Source of the DNA: Oscillospiraceae bacterium
GTDB taxonomy: Bacteria > Bacillota > Clostridia > Oscillospirales > Ruminococcaceae
NCBI GenBank assembly: GCA_019423445.1
Contig: JAHZBJ010000010.1
Location: 8,710-18,946, forward strand
Reading direction: 5' to 3'
Length of the DNA stretch: 10,237 nt
Shown here: piece by piece, positions 1 through 6,800 of the stretch
Numbering within the stretch: position 1 is the first letter of the stretch
Layout of the letters: every line of letters begins with the position of its first letter
Made by a program: the position numbers and the translations under genes
The notes under the pieces: generated by a model
The model's input: the letters and a program-made list of their open reading frames with translations, nothing else
Database searches by the model: none
Told to the model about the DNA's origin: nothing

Positions 1-1
1 G

Positions 2-430
2 GCCCTTTTGCTGGCAGCTGTTGGAACCCCGGAAGCTGATCCGGCTCTGGAGAAGATCGCCTTTGTCCAGGGCGCCAAGGACTGCTATTTTTTTGAAACT
101 GACATGATGACCCGGCATTTTGCCGAGCTGCAATCCCTTTTGGAGGATAAAGACATCCTCCGGACCATCGCTACCATCACCCGGAGCGACAGTCAGCTCT
201 ATCCCCGTCCCACCCAGTTTAAGAAGCTGATGGCCTACCCCTTCCATTTCTCTATGGATGAGATCCTGGGGGCCCAGGCCCGGATGAAGCTGGAGGAGGA
301 ATACGCTGATATTGATGTGGTCACCGCCACCAACGGCGGAAAGGGATTTTATTCCTCTAGACACCTTTCCCGGCGCTACGCTCAGGCGTTGATCCAGCAG
401 GTTGAGGTGGAGGAGAGGGAAAACCCCTGA
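2..430 (+). CDS. 3' end of an unrecognised gene upstream of fdhD-tatAC
   Basis: The reading frame is open from the left edge of the window to a TGA at 428-430, so this is the C-terminal part (at least 142 residues) of a longer protein. The TTG at 8-10 is not a convincing start, since no ribosome site can be seen before it. The visible part looks soluble, charged and mostly helical, with no membrane segment, no CxxC cluster and no cofactor motif. A conserved-looking stretch near the end reads VVTATNGGKGFYSS, followed by a YAQALIQ helix. It ends 14 bases before fdhD on the same strand, so it is probably the preceding operon member and may belong to a molybdenum/tungsten oxidoreductase locus. 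A relationship to YdhW-type oxidoreductase-associated proteins crossed my mind from the C-terminal pattern, but this is a guess and I name no function. Confidence 0.75.
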   Translation, partial: ALLLAAVGTPEADPALEKIAFVQGAKDCYFFETDMMTRHFAELQSLLEDKDILRTIATITRSDSQLYPRPTQFKKLMAYPFHFSMDEILGAQARMKLEEEYADIDVVTATNGGKGFYSSRHLSRRYAQALIQQVEVEERENP

Positions 431-444
431 AAGGCGGAAAACAA

Positions 445-1113
445 ATGAGCCAAATCATTTCCGGCCGCCTTCCGGTGGAAAGACCGGTCCAGCTTTGGTT
501 GGACGGCGGGCTTCTGGCCACCTTTTACTGCACGCCGGCGGATCTTGAGGACCTGGCCCTGGGTTTCCTGATGGGAAAAGGGCTTCTGGACCCGGAGCAT
601 CCGCCCCGGATTCAGGTGAAGGAAAAGCCGTGGCGCATCCTGGCGGAAAACGGCGCAGCCCCGGCTGCACCTCCCCAAAGTCCCCTGGAGTCCCCCTGGA
701 CCACCACCCTGGAGGAGGTGGTTCACCAGGCGGAGGACACCATGGCGGGGACACCGCTGCGAAAAGAGAGCGGCGGCGTCCATGGGGCGTCTCTGCGCTG
801 GCCCGGCGGAACGGTGATCCGGGAGGATATCGCAAGACATAATGCGGTTGACAAAGTGGTTGGCGCAGGTATAATAAAAGGGGTCGATTTTTCCCGTACG
901 GTGCTGTTTACCACCGGGCGTCTCAGCCATGAGATGCTGGCCAAAGCACTTGCGGTGGGGATCCCTGTGGTAGCCTCCATGAAGTACCCCAGTGACCTGG
1001 GTGTGGAGTTGGCTGCCCAAAACAAAATATGCGTAATAGGCAAGGCCCTTTCCGGCGAACCGGTGGTGTACACAGGCGGTTGGCGGTTGGGAACTGAAGA
1101 GGAAAAGCGATAA
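445..1113 (+). CDS. fdhD: FdhD-like formate dehydrogenase accessory protein lacking CxxC
   Basis: FdhD proteins pass sulfur from a cysteine desulfurase to the molybdenum/tungsten bis-MGD cofactor of formate dehydrogenases. The family is recognised here by an N-terminal CTPADLEDLALGFL stretch (residues 29-42), GGVHGASL (110-117), the signature EDIARHNAVDKVVG (127-140), TTGRLSHEM (156-164), IPVVAS (173-178) and a C-terminal VVYTGG. At 222 residues it is shorter than the roughly 260-280 usual for the family. The central loop that normally carries the catalytic CGxCG pair is replaced by a Pro/Ala-rich stretch (about 68-85) with no cysteine. The only cysteines are Cys29 and Cys196. The usual SAPT after IPVVAS is KYPS. 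The ATG at 445 follows a weak AAGGCGG ribosome site. Its TAA overlaps the tatA ribosome site, so the two genes are co-transcribed. Family membership is firm, but sulfurtransferase activity is doubtful. Confidence 0.88.
   Translation: MSQIISGRLPVERPVQLWLDGGLLATFYCTPADLEDLALGFLMGKGLLDPEHPPRIQVKEKPWRILAENGAAPAAPPQSPLESPWTTTLEEVVHQAEDTMAGTPLRKESGGVHGASLRWPGGTVIREDIARHNAVDKVVGAGIIKGVDFSRTVLFTTGRLSHEMLAKALAVGIPVVASMKYPSDLGVELAAQNKICVIGKALSGEPVVYTGGWRLGTEEEKR
848..875 (+). promoter_or_regulatory. consensus sigma-A promoter inside fdhD
   Basis: TTGACA at 848-853 and TATAAT at 870-875 match both housekeeping hexamers perfectly with a 16-base spacer. The site lies in the fdhD codons for VDKVVGAGIIK. 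Transcription would start near 882 and give tatA-tatC about 245 bases of leader independent of the upstream genes. The -35 overlaps the conserved HNAVDK signature, so part of the match is protein-constrained. ATA codons also occur elsewhere in fdhD, so codon choice does not prove selection for the -10. Whether it fires in vivo is unknown. Confidence 0.55.
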
Positions 1114-1125
1114 GGAGTAGAAACT

Positions 1126-1389
1126 ATGTTTGGAAAAATTGGTATGGGTGAGCTTCTCATCATTCTGGCAGTGGTGCTGCTGATCTTTGGACCCAGCAAG
1201 CTTCCTGCGCTGGCAAGATCCATGGGTCAGGCGATGAAGGAGTTCCGGAAAGGCACCCAGGAAGTTCAGGATGGCCTGAATCAGCTCTCCAAGGATGCTA
1301 TGGAAGATCCCAAGCCCCAGGCGCAGCAGGCGGCTCCCGCAGCCCCCACCACCAGCGCAGGGAACACCACCAGCACTGAGGCGAAGTGA
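1126..1389 (+). CDS. tatA: Sec-independent translocase subunit TatA
   Basis: TatA oligomers form the passage through which folded Tat substrates cross the cytoplasmic membrane. The 87-residue protein has the family layout: a short N-terminus, one membrane segment (about 8-21), the hinge FGPSKLP (21-27), an amphipathic helix (about 28-45, LARSMGQAMKEFRKG) and a disordered Ala/Pro/Thr-rich tail from about residue 62. Glu9 at the start of the membrane helix is a polar residue at the position where TatA/TatB carry Gln or Glu. No separate TatB is present, so the protein is probably bifunctional, as in other Gram-positive TatAC systems. The ribosome site AAGGAG (1112-1117) overlaps the fdhD stop, 8 bases before the ATG. 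tatC follows 39 bases downstream. The identification is secure. Confidence 0.95.
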   Translation: MFGKIGMGELLIILAVVLLIFGPSKLPALARSMGQAMKEFRKGTQEVQDGLNQLSKDAMEDPKPQAQQAAPAAPTTSAGNTTSTEAK

Positions 1390-1390
1390 T

Positions 1391-1432
1391 ATGCGGTCCC
1401 TTCGTGCATTTAGGAAGGGAGCGATCCGGTGA
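1391..1432 (+). promoter_or_regulatory. tatC translational-coupling region: mini-ORF and SD hairpin
   Basis: One base after the tatA TGA, an ATG at 1391 opens a 13-codon frame (MRSLRAFRKGAIR). Its TGA (1430-1432) overlaps the GTG start of tatC (1429-1431) as GTGA. Within it, TCCCTT (1397-1402) pairs perfectly with AAGGGA (1415-1420), which is part of the tatC ribosome site GGAAGGGAG. Ribosomes re-initiating after tatA would read through the hairpin and stop on the tatC start, exposing the site. This is a reading of the sequence only. The mini-ORF has no strong ribosome site of its own and may not be translated. Confidence 0.4.
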
Positions 1433-2199
1433 GTAAAATCAAGAAAACCTCTACCGGGGAAATGAAGCTGATGGACCATCTGGGGGAGCTGCGCCGCCGG
1501 TTGGGCGTAGTGATAGCGGTGAACCTGATTGTAGCGGTGATCCTTTTCCAGTATGCCGCGGTGATCATGGAATACCTTTTCGCCCTGAATCCGGGGATGG
1601 AATTGGTATACATCTCCCCCCAGGAGCTGCTGCTGGTGTATATCCAGGTGGCGTTTATTGCGGCCATCGTCCTTTGTTCTCCCATCACTATCTATGAGAT
1701 TTGGGCTTTTGTAGGGAAGGGCCTTTATCATAATGAAAGGGTATATGTCCTTACCTCCCTTTTCTTCGGATTGTTCTGTTTTGCGGTAGGTGTGGCGTTC
1801 AGCTACATGGTGGTGCTTCCTGTCACTTTGGAGTTCTTCGTCCGCATTGCAACAGAAACAGTTTCCCCAATGATTTCGGTGCAGAACTATGCTGACTTCG
1901 TCAATAAGATGCTTTTGGCTTTTGGAATTGTGTTTGAGATGCCGGTATTGGTATATCTGTTCTCCAAGCTGGGGTATCTGAAGCCGGAGTCCATTCGTAC
2001 CAAGCGTGGTGTTTTGGTGGTTCTGATCTTTATCGTGGCTGCCATTATCACCCCGCCGGATGTAGTTTCCCAGATGATGCTGGCAGTGCCCATGCTGCTG
2101 CTGATGCAGTTTAGTTATGGCATTTGTTGCATTGTGGACCGCCGCCAGAAGCGGAAAGAGGCCAAGGCCGCAGAAAAGGCCGCGGCCCAGGCGTCCTAA
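1429..2199 (+). CDS. tatC: Sec-independent translocase subunit TatC
   Basis: TatC is the membrane receptor that binds the twin-arginine signal peptide and recruits TatA. The 256-residue product has six predicted membrane segments and all the family landmarks: the cytoplasmic entry motif HLGELRRRL (17-25, with Glu20 and Arg22), SPQE (63-66), the LYHNER loop (99-104, Glu103), FGIVFEMPV with the buried Glu170, and IITPPDVVSQ with Asp211. The tail (about 237-256) is Lys/Ala/Glu-rich and cytoplasmic. The start is GTG at 1429, with GGAAGGGA eight bases before it. An upstream in-frame ATG is not available. It is the last gene of the fdhD-tatA-tatC unit. Together with tatA it is a complete minimal Tat system, whose likely clients are cofactor-loaded redox enzymes such as those FdhD serves. 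Confidence 0.97.
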   Translation: MSKIKKTSTGEMKLMDHLGELRRRLGVVIAVNLIVAVILFQYAAVIMEYLFALNPGMELVYISPQELLLVYIQVAFIAAIVLCSPITIYEIWAFVGKGLYHNERVYVLTSLFFGLFCFAVGVAFSYMVVLPVTLEFFVRIATETVSPMISVQNYADFVNKMLLAFGIVFEMPVLVYLFSKLGYLKPESIRTKRGVLVVLIFIVAAIITPPDVVSQMMLAVPMLLLMQFSYGICCIVDRRQKRKEAKAAEKAAAQAS

Positions 2200-2220
2200 A
2201 AACTGGATATTGGTGATACA

Positions 2221-2361
2221 TTCCGATTCCCGGAAACCTAAAGCGGATATGAGCCGCCATGGGACCGGGAGCTGCAGGTGACGCTGGAAACGGCACCGCC
2301 TTCCGTGTTTGAAAAGGAATGGATTTTCTCCCAAGGCGGTGTCCGCTTTAGGAGAAACTGT
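2221..2361 (+). ncRNA. putative Moco/Tuco-type riboswitch aptamer
   Basis: A multi-stem RNA fold is visible on the + strand. A closing stem pairs CCTAAAGCGGA (2237-2247) with TCCGCTTTAGG (2342-2352), 11 perfect pairs. Inside are a GNRA hairpin, GCTG-GAAA-CGGC (2283-2294), and a stem CACCGCCTT (2294-2302) with AAGGCGGTG (2333-2341), topped by GAAAA (2311-2315)/TTTTC (2324-2328). An extra hairpin TTCCG/CGGAA (2221-2235) precedes it. The unpaired purine-rich CCGGGAGCTGCAGGTGACG and the GAAA tetraloop remind me of the molybdenum-cofactor riboswitch (Moco RNA motif), and the fdhD-tat context fits. The family name comes from memory and context, whereas the fold itself is directly visible. An expression platform follows (2354-2443), but no + strand gene does. 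Confidence 0.55.
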
Positions 2362-2401
2362 TTGGTTCCTGGATAGGGCCGGACAGAGCTTATGTGAAAG
2401 G

Positions 2402-2443
2402 CTGTCCTTCCGCGTCAACGCGGCAAGGACAGTTTCTTTTTTC
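2402..2443 (+). terminator. Rho-independent terminator with antiterminator option
   Basis: CTGTCCTT-CCGCG (2402-2414) and CGCGG-C-AAGGACAG (2419-2432) form a 13-pair stem with a TCAA loop and one bulged C, followed by TTTCTTTTTTC. Two upstream segments can compete with it: GGACAG (2381-2386) pairs with the left arm CTGTCC (2402-2407), and GAAACTGT (2354-2361) pairs with ACAGTTTC (2429-2436). The two alternative helices nest and can coexist, as in a riboswitch-controlled attenuator. It could also be the end of the tat operon. Confidence 0.85.
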
Positions 2444-2453
2444 TCCTTTTGGT

Positions 2454-2541
2454 AAAAAACTTCAGAAATCTGTTCTCCTCCTTTTTACGAACAGTACGCC
2501 AGGAGGTCCAGACAGCCTCTTCCGGTTTTCTGAAGGTTTTT
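2454..2541. repeat. long imperfect inverted repeat with inner stem
   Basis: CTTCAGAAA (2460-2468) pairs with TTTCTGAAG (2527-2535), extended past one mismatch by AAAAA (2454-2458) with TTTTT (2537-2541). CTGTTC (2470-2475) and GAACAG (2488-2493) make an inner hairpin. The outer stem ends in T-runs on both strands, so it may act as a weak bidirectional terminator, but the large loop is unusual for one. No open reading frame with a ribosome site lies inside. Confidence 0.4.
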
Positions 2542-2605
2542 ATAGGACCTTTTGGCCCAATCTATGGAGCCGCTTAACTGATACGGGCATATCGGTGGCG
2601 GAAGA

Positions 2606-2633
2606 TCCCAGACGGACGGGCATCCGCCTGGGA
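2606..2633. repeat. stem-loop next to the bidirectional terminator
   Basis: TCCCAGACGGA (2606-2616) pairs with TCCGCCTGGGA (2623-2633) with one A-C mismatch and a CGGGCA loop. It sits two bases from the strong terminator at 2636-2668 and lacks its own T-run. It may be part of a tandem termination structure. Confidence 0.45.
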
Positions 2634-2635
2634 CG

Positions 2636-2668
2636 AAAAGGCCCCGGCTGAAAAGCCGGGGCCTTTTT
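2636..2668. terminator. strong bidirectional Rho-independent terminator
   Basis: AAAAGGCCCCGGCT (2636-2649) and AGCCGGGGCCTTTT (2654-2667) form a perfect 14-pair stem with a GAAA tetraloop and T-runs on both strands. It separates the + strand tat/riboswitch region from the - strand lipoprotein operon and would stop transcripts from either side. Confidence 0.92.
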
Positions 2669-2710
2669 CTGCGCCACAAGTATATTTTTAGGTCCAGATA
2701 GTGATGACGG

Positions 2711-2740
2711 GCCAAAAAGCAGGGATCTAAAGAACCTGCT
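2711..2740 (-). terminator. first terminator after the transglutaminase-like gene
   Basis: Read on the - strand, AGCAGG (2740-2735) pairs with CCTGCT (2723-2718) around an 11-base loop, followed by TTTTTGG. It begins 17 bases past the TAA of the lipoprotein gene. The stem is only six pairs, so termination is probably completed at 2636-2668. Confidence 0.55.
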
Positions 2741-2757
2741 GCTGAAGAGGAGAGGCG

Positions 2758-3744
2758 TTACAGTACAGGGGGCTGGGTATTGGCCTCCACCGAAGGCAGA
2801 GGACCGTTGACCTTCTCCCACTGTTCCTGTTCCTTTTGAAGTTGTGTTTCCAGCTGGCTGCGGTTGGGAGCAGGGGACTGGGTGATGGTTTCTGGTTCTT
2901 GGACCGGGAGCCAGTCCTGGGGGCACTCCGGAACGCTCCAGTTTTCCCGGATATTCTGGGCCCTCTGGGGCGTCATGCTGCCTCCGTAGTAGGCGATGAG
3001 GTTTTCATCCCATCGGTGATCGGCCAGCATAGTCTCATCGCTTTTGAGAAAGTAACGGTAGGTGAGAAAATCCTGGCGGGTGATATTGTCCTCCAGCTGG
3101 GGATCCAGGTGGTACCAGACGCCGTCCAGTTCCACCACCGCCCAGGCGTGGTCTACAAAATCACGTTGGACTGAAATGGTGAGTCCTGCCACGTATTCCG
3201 CCGGGATGCCCAGCCTGCGCAGCAGGATGACCGCAGCGGAGGCGTAATCCTCACAGGAGCCCATCCCGAACAGGATGGGGCTGATGGCTCGGTTCTCCAC
3301 ATAGCTGGGGACCTGGGAGATGTCCCCGCGCCACCGCCATACATCCAGTCCCACCGGCTGGGTCACGAAGGTAGTGTTTTCAATGAGCCAGCGGTACACA
3401 GTGAGGATTTGATCATAGGTCTCCATTTCCGGGGTAATGATCTCACGAAGGAGCTGGTCGGCGATGGAGGCGATGTAGTCATTGCCCAATGGGATGGCCC
3501 CAGGAAAGGGTTCCACCGGTTGAGAAGAGGAAGAAGGTTCCTGGATGCTGCCGGTATCTTCTGTGTCCTGGGATGAAACAGGGGGAGCTGCTTCAGATGA
3601 TGAGGAAGCTGAGGCTTCCGGGGCAGGAATGGAAGAAGCCGGGGAGGAGGGGAGGGAGCTCCCCCCCACAGAACAGCCGGTGAGAAGAATCCCCGCCGTC
3701 AGGATCAGGGCTGTGGCCTGGCGGGAAAAAGAAAGAATGGTCAT
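2758..3744 (-). CDS. transglutaminase-like domain lipoprotein
   Basis: This is a predicted surface lipoprotein of 328 residues. The signal peptide ends in the lipobox L21-T-G-C24. A Ser/Pro/Glu-rich disordered linker (about 25-80) follows, then a transglutaminase-like fold (about 85-255). The papain-like triad is complete: Cys164 in GMGSCEDYASA, His199 in VDHAWAVVELDG, and Asp214 in WYHLDPQ. A Gln/Glu-rich tail (about 285-320) may form a short helix. The start is the ATG at 3744, which follows AAAGGAGA by seven bases; an upstream in-frame ATG would add 30 unlikely residues and has no such site. Bacterial members of this family include peptidases, amidases and cross-linkers, and the substrate cannot be read from the sequence. 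It lies 86 bases downstream of the alpha-2-macroglobulin gene in the same operon, which suggests a joint role at the cell surface. Family and lipoprotein nature are confident; activity is not. Confidence 0.9.
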   Translation of the reverse strand: MTILSFSRQATALILTAGILLTGCSVGGSSLPSSPASSIPAPEASASSSSEAAPPVSSQDTEDTGSIQEPSSSSQPVEPFPGAIPLGNDYIASIADQLLREIITPEMETYDQILTVYRWLIENTTFVTQPVGLDVWRWRGDISQVPSYVENRAISPILFGMGSCEDYASAAVILLRRLGIPAEYVAGLTISVQRDFVDHAWAVVELDGVWYHLDPQLEDNITRQDFLTYRYFLKSDETMLADHRWDENLIAYYGGSMTPQRAQNIRENWSVPECPQDWLPVQEPETITQSPAPNRSQLETQLQKEQEQWEKVNGPLPSVEANTQPPVL

Positions 3745-3760
3745 GACAAATCTCCTTTGA

Positions 3761-3793
3761 AGGGGGCGGCGGCAAAATGTGCCGCCGCCCCTT
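3761..3793 (-). repeat. GC-rich hairpin between the two lipoprotein genes
   Basis: GGGGCGGCGGC (3763-3773) and GCCGCCGCCCC (3781-3791) pair perfectly around a 7-base loop, and two further weak pairs extend the stem. On the transcribed - strand it is followed by CTTCAAAGGAG rather than a T-run, and it lies just before the ribosome site of the downstream gene. It is therefore more likely an mRNA-stability or partial-attenuation element than a terminator. Confidence 0.65.
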
Positions 3794-3830
3794 GTGTTGC
3801 AGGGAAAAGGAAAGCGGGGGATCTCCAGGA

Positions 3831-6800
3831 TCACTCTTTGCGGAAGAGGTAGCCCACCCCCAGGTAGTAGTAATCCGAGGGGAGGAACTCACCCTTTTCC
3901 GTCCAACTGCCTTCCATGGTGTCCAGGCAGTAGGCATAGGCACGTTCCAGGGTACATTCGGTATCCAAAACGCTGGTGGCAGTGTAGCGGAAGGTAAAGG
4001 TGTTTCCGGTGTCCTCTCCGTAGAAGAAATTCACCGTCAGCAGCTGCTCGTCATCGTGCCAGCTGAAGGGGAAGGGATTGTAGGAATTGTCCACTCCCCG
4101 CAGCCGCATGTTGGAGGGGATCCATTCCACCAACTGGTACTGCCCGTATGGCATTTCCTCGCTGAGGTCCACTTTGATGATGATGTCGGTTTCTCCACCC
4201 AGGTGCTTCTGATTCTCAGGGGTGTCCATGGTCTTGGTGACGGTGATCCGGGGAGAGGAGGTGAAATTCAGCTGCTCCGGGGTGCCGGTGAAATACACGC
4301 TGGCCAGAGCGGTTCCCTTCTCCACCTGGAGGTCCAGGTTCTCAAACTCCTCTTTGGTAAGGGTGAGGTTCAGGCAGCCGTTCCGGGAAAGGGTTTCGGT
4401 GTGAGTTTCCCCATCCAGGGTGTAGCGTATGGTGGGGAGATCCTCATCCTTGAGCTGGAAGCGGTTCAGATAGAGGGCGGCTTCCAGCTGGCAGGGGCCG
4501 CGGGTGGTTCCAAAGGGGGTGGTGCTGTTCTGAGAGAGGTAGGACAGCAGGGCCTGAGCGTCGTCGGCATCCCCGGTGAGAATGGCACAGGCCAAAGCCC
4601 CGGCAGTAGCGTCCACTGTGTCATAGGCGGTGTCCTGAGGAATATAAAGACCGCTGCGGTCCTCCTGGAACAGGGGGACGATGAGATGGGAATAGAGCTT
4701 CTGAGCTGCCGGCAGGTCGATATAGGAGAGACCAGCAATGAGATACTCGCTTTCCCGGGCCGGGAGACCGCTTACCTGAGCACGGCTTTGGAGCACCAGG
4801 GTTTCATCCTCGCTCAGCTCGCCCAGAGCGGCCAGGCCCATGAGAGCAGCGGCCCGGTCGGTGCTGTCGGAGGTCCCCTGGTAGCATTCGTGGAGGTAGT
4901 AGGCCAGCTGGCTGCGGTTCACCAGGTTGGAGGCGGTTACCGCCGCCCGGGCGGTAGTCTGGACGTCAGGCTCGGAATAGGGGAAGAGGGAGATCCCTCC
5001 CTGAAGTCCTTTGCCGTCCTCCAAGCCGGTTTGGACCTCGCTGAGATCGGTCTCTGGGTGCTCATACCCCTCTCCAAAGAAGGCGGTCATGGTTTCCCGT
5101 ACCGACTCCATGGCCAATTTGGCGTCAGCCCGGCCGCTGGTGTCCTGGTACAGGAGGTTCCAGGCTTGGAAGAAGGACTCGTGGCCCTGATTGTAGATTG
5201 CCACCTCTACTGGGAAGAGGGATGGCTGCACGCTTTCCAGAGATTCCTGACTCAGGTCCAGAGTACGGTGAATCCGGAAGAGGAGGGCGCTGTCCTGGAC
5301 CTGGAAGGGGAGCTTGACGCTGTCGGTGTAGTCCCCGCACCGGGCGGTAACGGTCATGGAGTAACTGCCGGCAGGGAGTTTCTGGAAGACCAGGGGGGTA
5401 GTGGTGCCAGCTTCTGCCTGGGCGGTGACCTCCAGTTCCTCATCATACCCCTCAATAACGGCGGTGTATTCTACCATATCCTGGGTATCAATACCGGTGC
5501 CGAAGCCCCGGACGGTGCAGGCGATGGTGTCCCCTGAGAGGAAGGTGGAGGAGAGGATGGGATCGATGCGGAAGGGAAGGGTGGTGTAAAGCTGGCTCCG
5601 GGACTGACCCCAGTAGGTGCTGCCATCTACTGCCAGGGCAGTGAGGCGCCATTGGGTGAGGTTATCAGGCATCTGTACTTGGAAGGAAACGGTGCCGTCA
5701 GTCCCGGTGACGCCGGTGTAGAGTCCCACAGTGTCCTGGAAGTTCTGACGGGTGGTGACGCCTTCGCCGCCGCCACCGCCGCCTTTGCCTCCTTCGTCGT
5801 AGTAGATGTCGGCTCCGTGCTGGATATAGGAGGCGGAAACGTTGGGGTAGTTATAATAGACGTCCCGGTACAGGTCGTATCCCAGCTGGACATACTGTTC
5901 CTGGATGGCGAAGATGGACTCATCCACCACACCCAGGCAGACGTTGGCTCCCGGGATGGGGTTCCCGTCCTGGCCGGTGAGGCGAAGGGTCACTTTGGCG
6001 GTGTCCCCGGGGCGATAGTCCTCCTGGTCGGGGAGAATCTCCAGGTTCAGAGAACGGCTGTCCGGGTCCACACTGAGGGTGGCGGGGCGCACCGGGTAGA
6101 TACGTTTGCCGTCGAAGTAAGCGCCGCAGAGGGTGAAGTTGGGGAGGGTCTCCTCGCCGCAGAGGATGGAGCCCTGGGGTCCTCCTACCTGGCCTTCCCG
6201 GAGGAGGCCCTGCTGGAGGAGGTTTGTCATTACCGAGCCGCTTTCCACCGGGACGCCGTTATCCATCACCTGCCACGCCAGTTCCTGGCCGAAGTCAAAG
6301 CTAGTGGAGCCGTAGTAGTAGCCCTTGCCGGCGACAGGGATATTCTCCGGATCGCCGTTGTCCACAAAGAAGGTGTGAAGATGACCATTCCGGTCCTCGG
6401 GGGTGTAGTACCAGCGGTTCCCAAGGGAGATGGTGGTAGACTGGTAGCCCCCGTCGGTGACCGTAATGTCGGCGTAGTAGAAGACTCCTTCTTCCTCCGG
6501 AGGAAGAAGGTCCTGGAGGACCAGAGTGCCGTCGGCCCCGGTGGTCTCCTCAAATTCTTTTACCACTTCCTCGGTGCGCTCATAGGTGTACCGGGGAACC
6601 ATGGTTTTGGTGTAACGGTCGTAATAGGGCTCCAGCTCATTTTTGACGTAAGCGATTTTCCGCAGGGCCACATGAACCTCTACCTGGGCGGGAGTGCCCT
6701 GGAGGTTGTCGTAGTTCTGGATCACCTGGCGGCCGCCGGGGATCTTGGAAAAGTCGATGTTGTGGGCGGTGATGGTGAGGTTGCTCCGATCCCCCTGACG

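Noticed and set aside
382..2418. A 678-codon open frame on the - strand opposite fdhD, tatA and tatC
   Set aside because: The opposite strand carries three recognisable genes with ribosome sites. The antisense translation is His/Gln/Arg-rich without any domain, and openness follows from the codon bias of the real genes.
2394..2651. An 85-codon + strand frame after the putative riboswitch, considered as its missing target gene
   Set aside because: Its GTG lies just before the terminator hairpin, there is no ribosome site, the frame runs through two hairpin structures, and the product shows no recognisable pattern.
2600..2668. The tandem hairpins as a guanidine-II or cyclic-di-GMP riboswitch
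   Set aside because: The loops are CGGGCA and GAAA instead of the ACGR pair of guanidine-II, and the conserved core of the cyclic-di-GMP class is missing. The second hairpin is a plain terminator.
6145..6165. CGEE in the macroglobulin (residues 816-819), resembling a CGEQ thioester
   Set aside because: It lies upstream of the VVDES and MPDNLT motifs, whereas the family's thioester comes after them, and the essential Gln is Glu.
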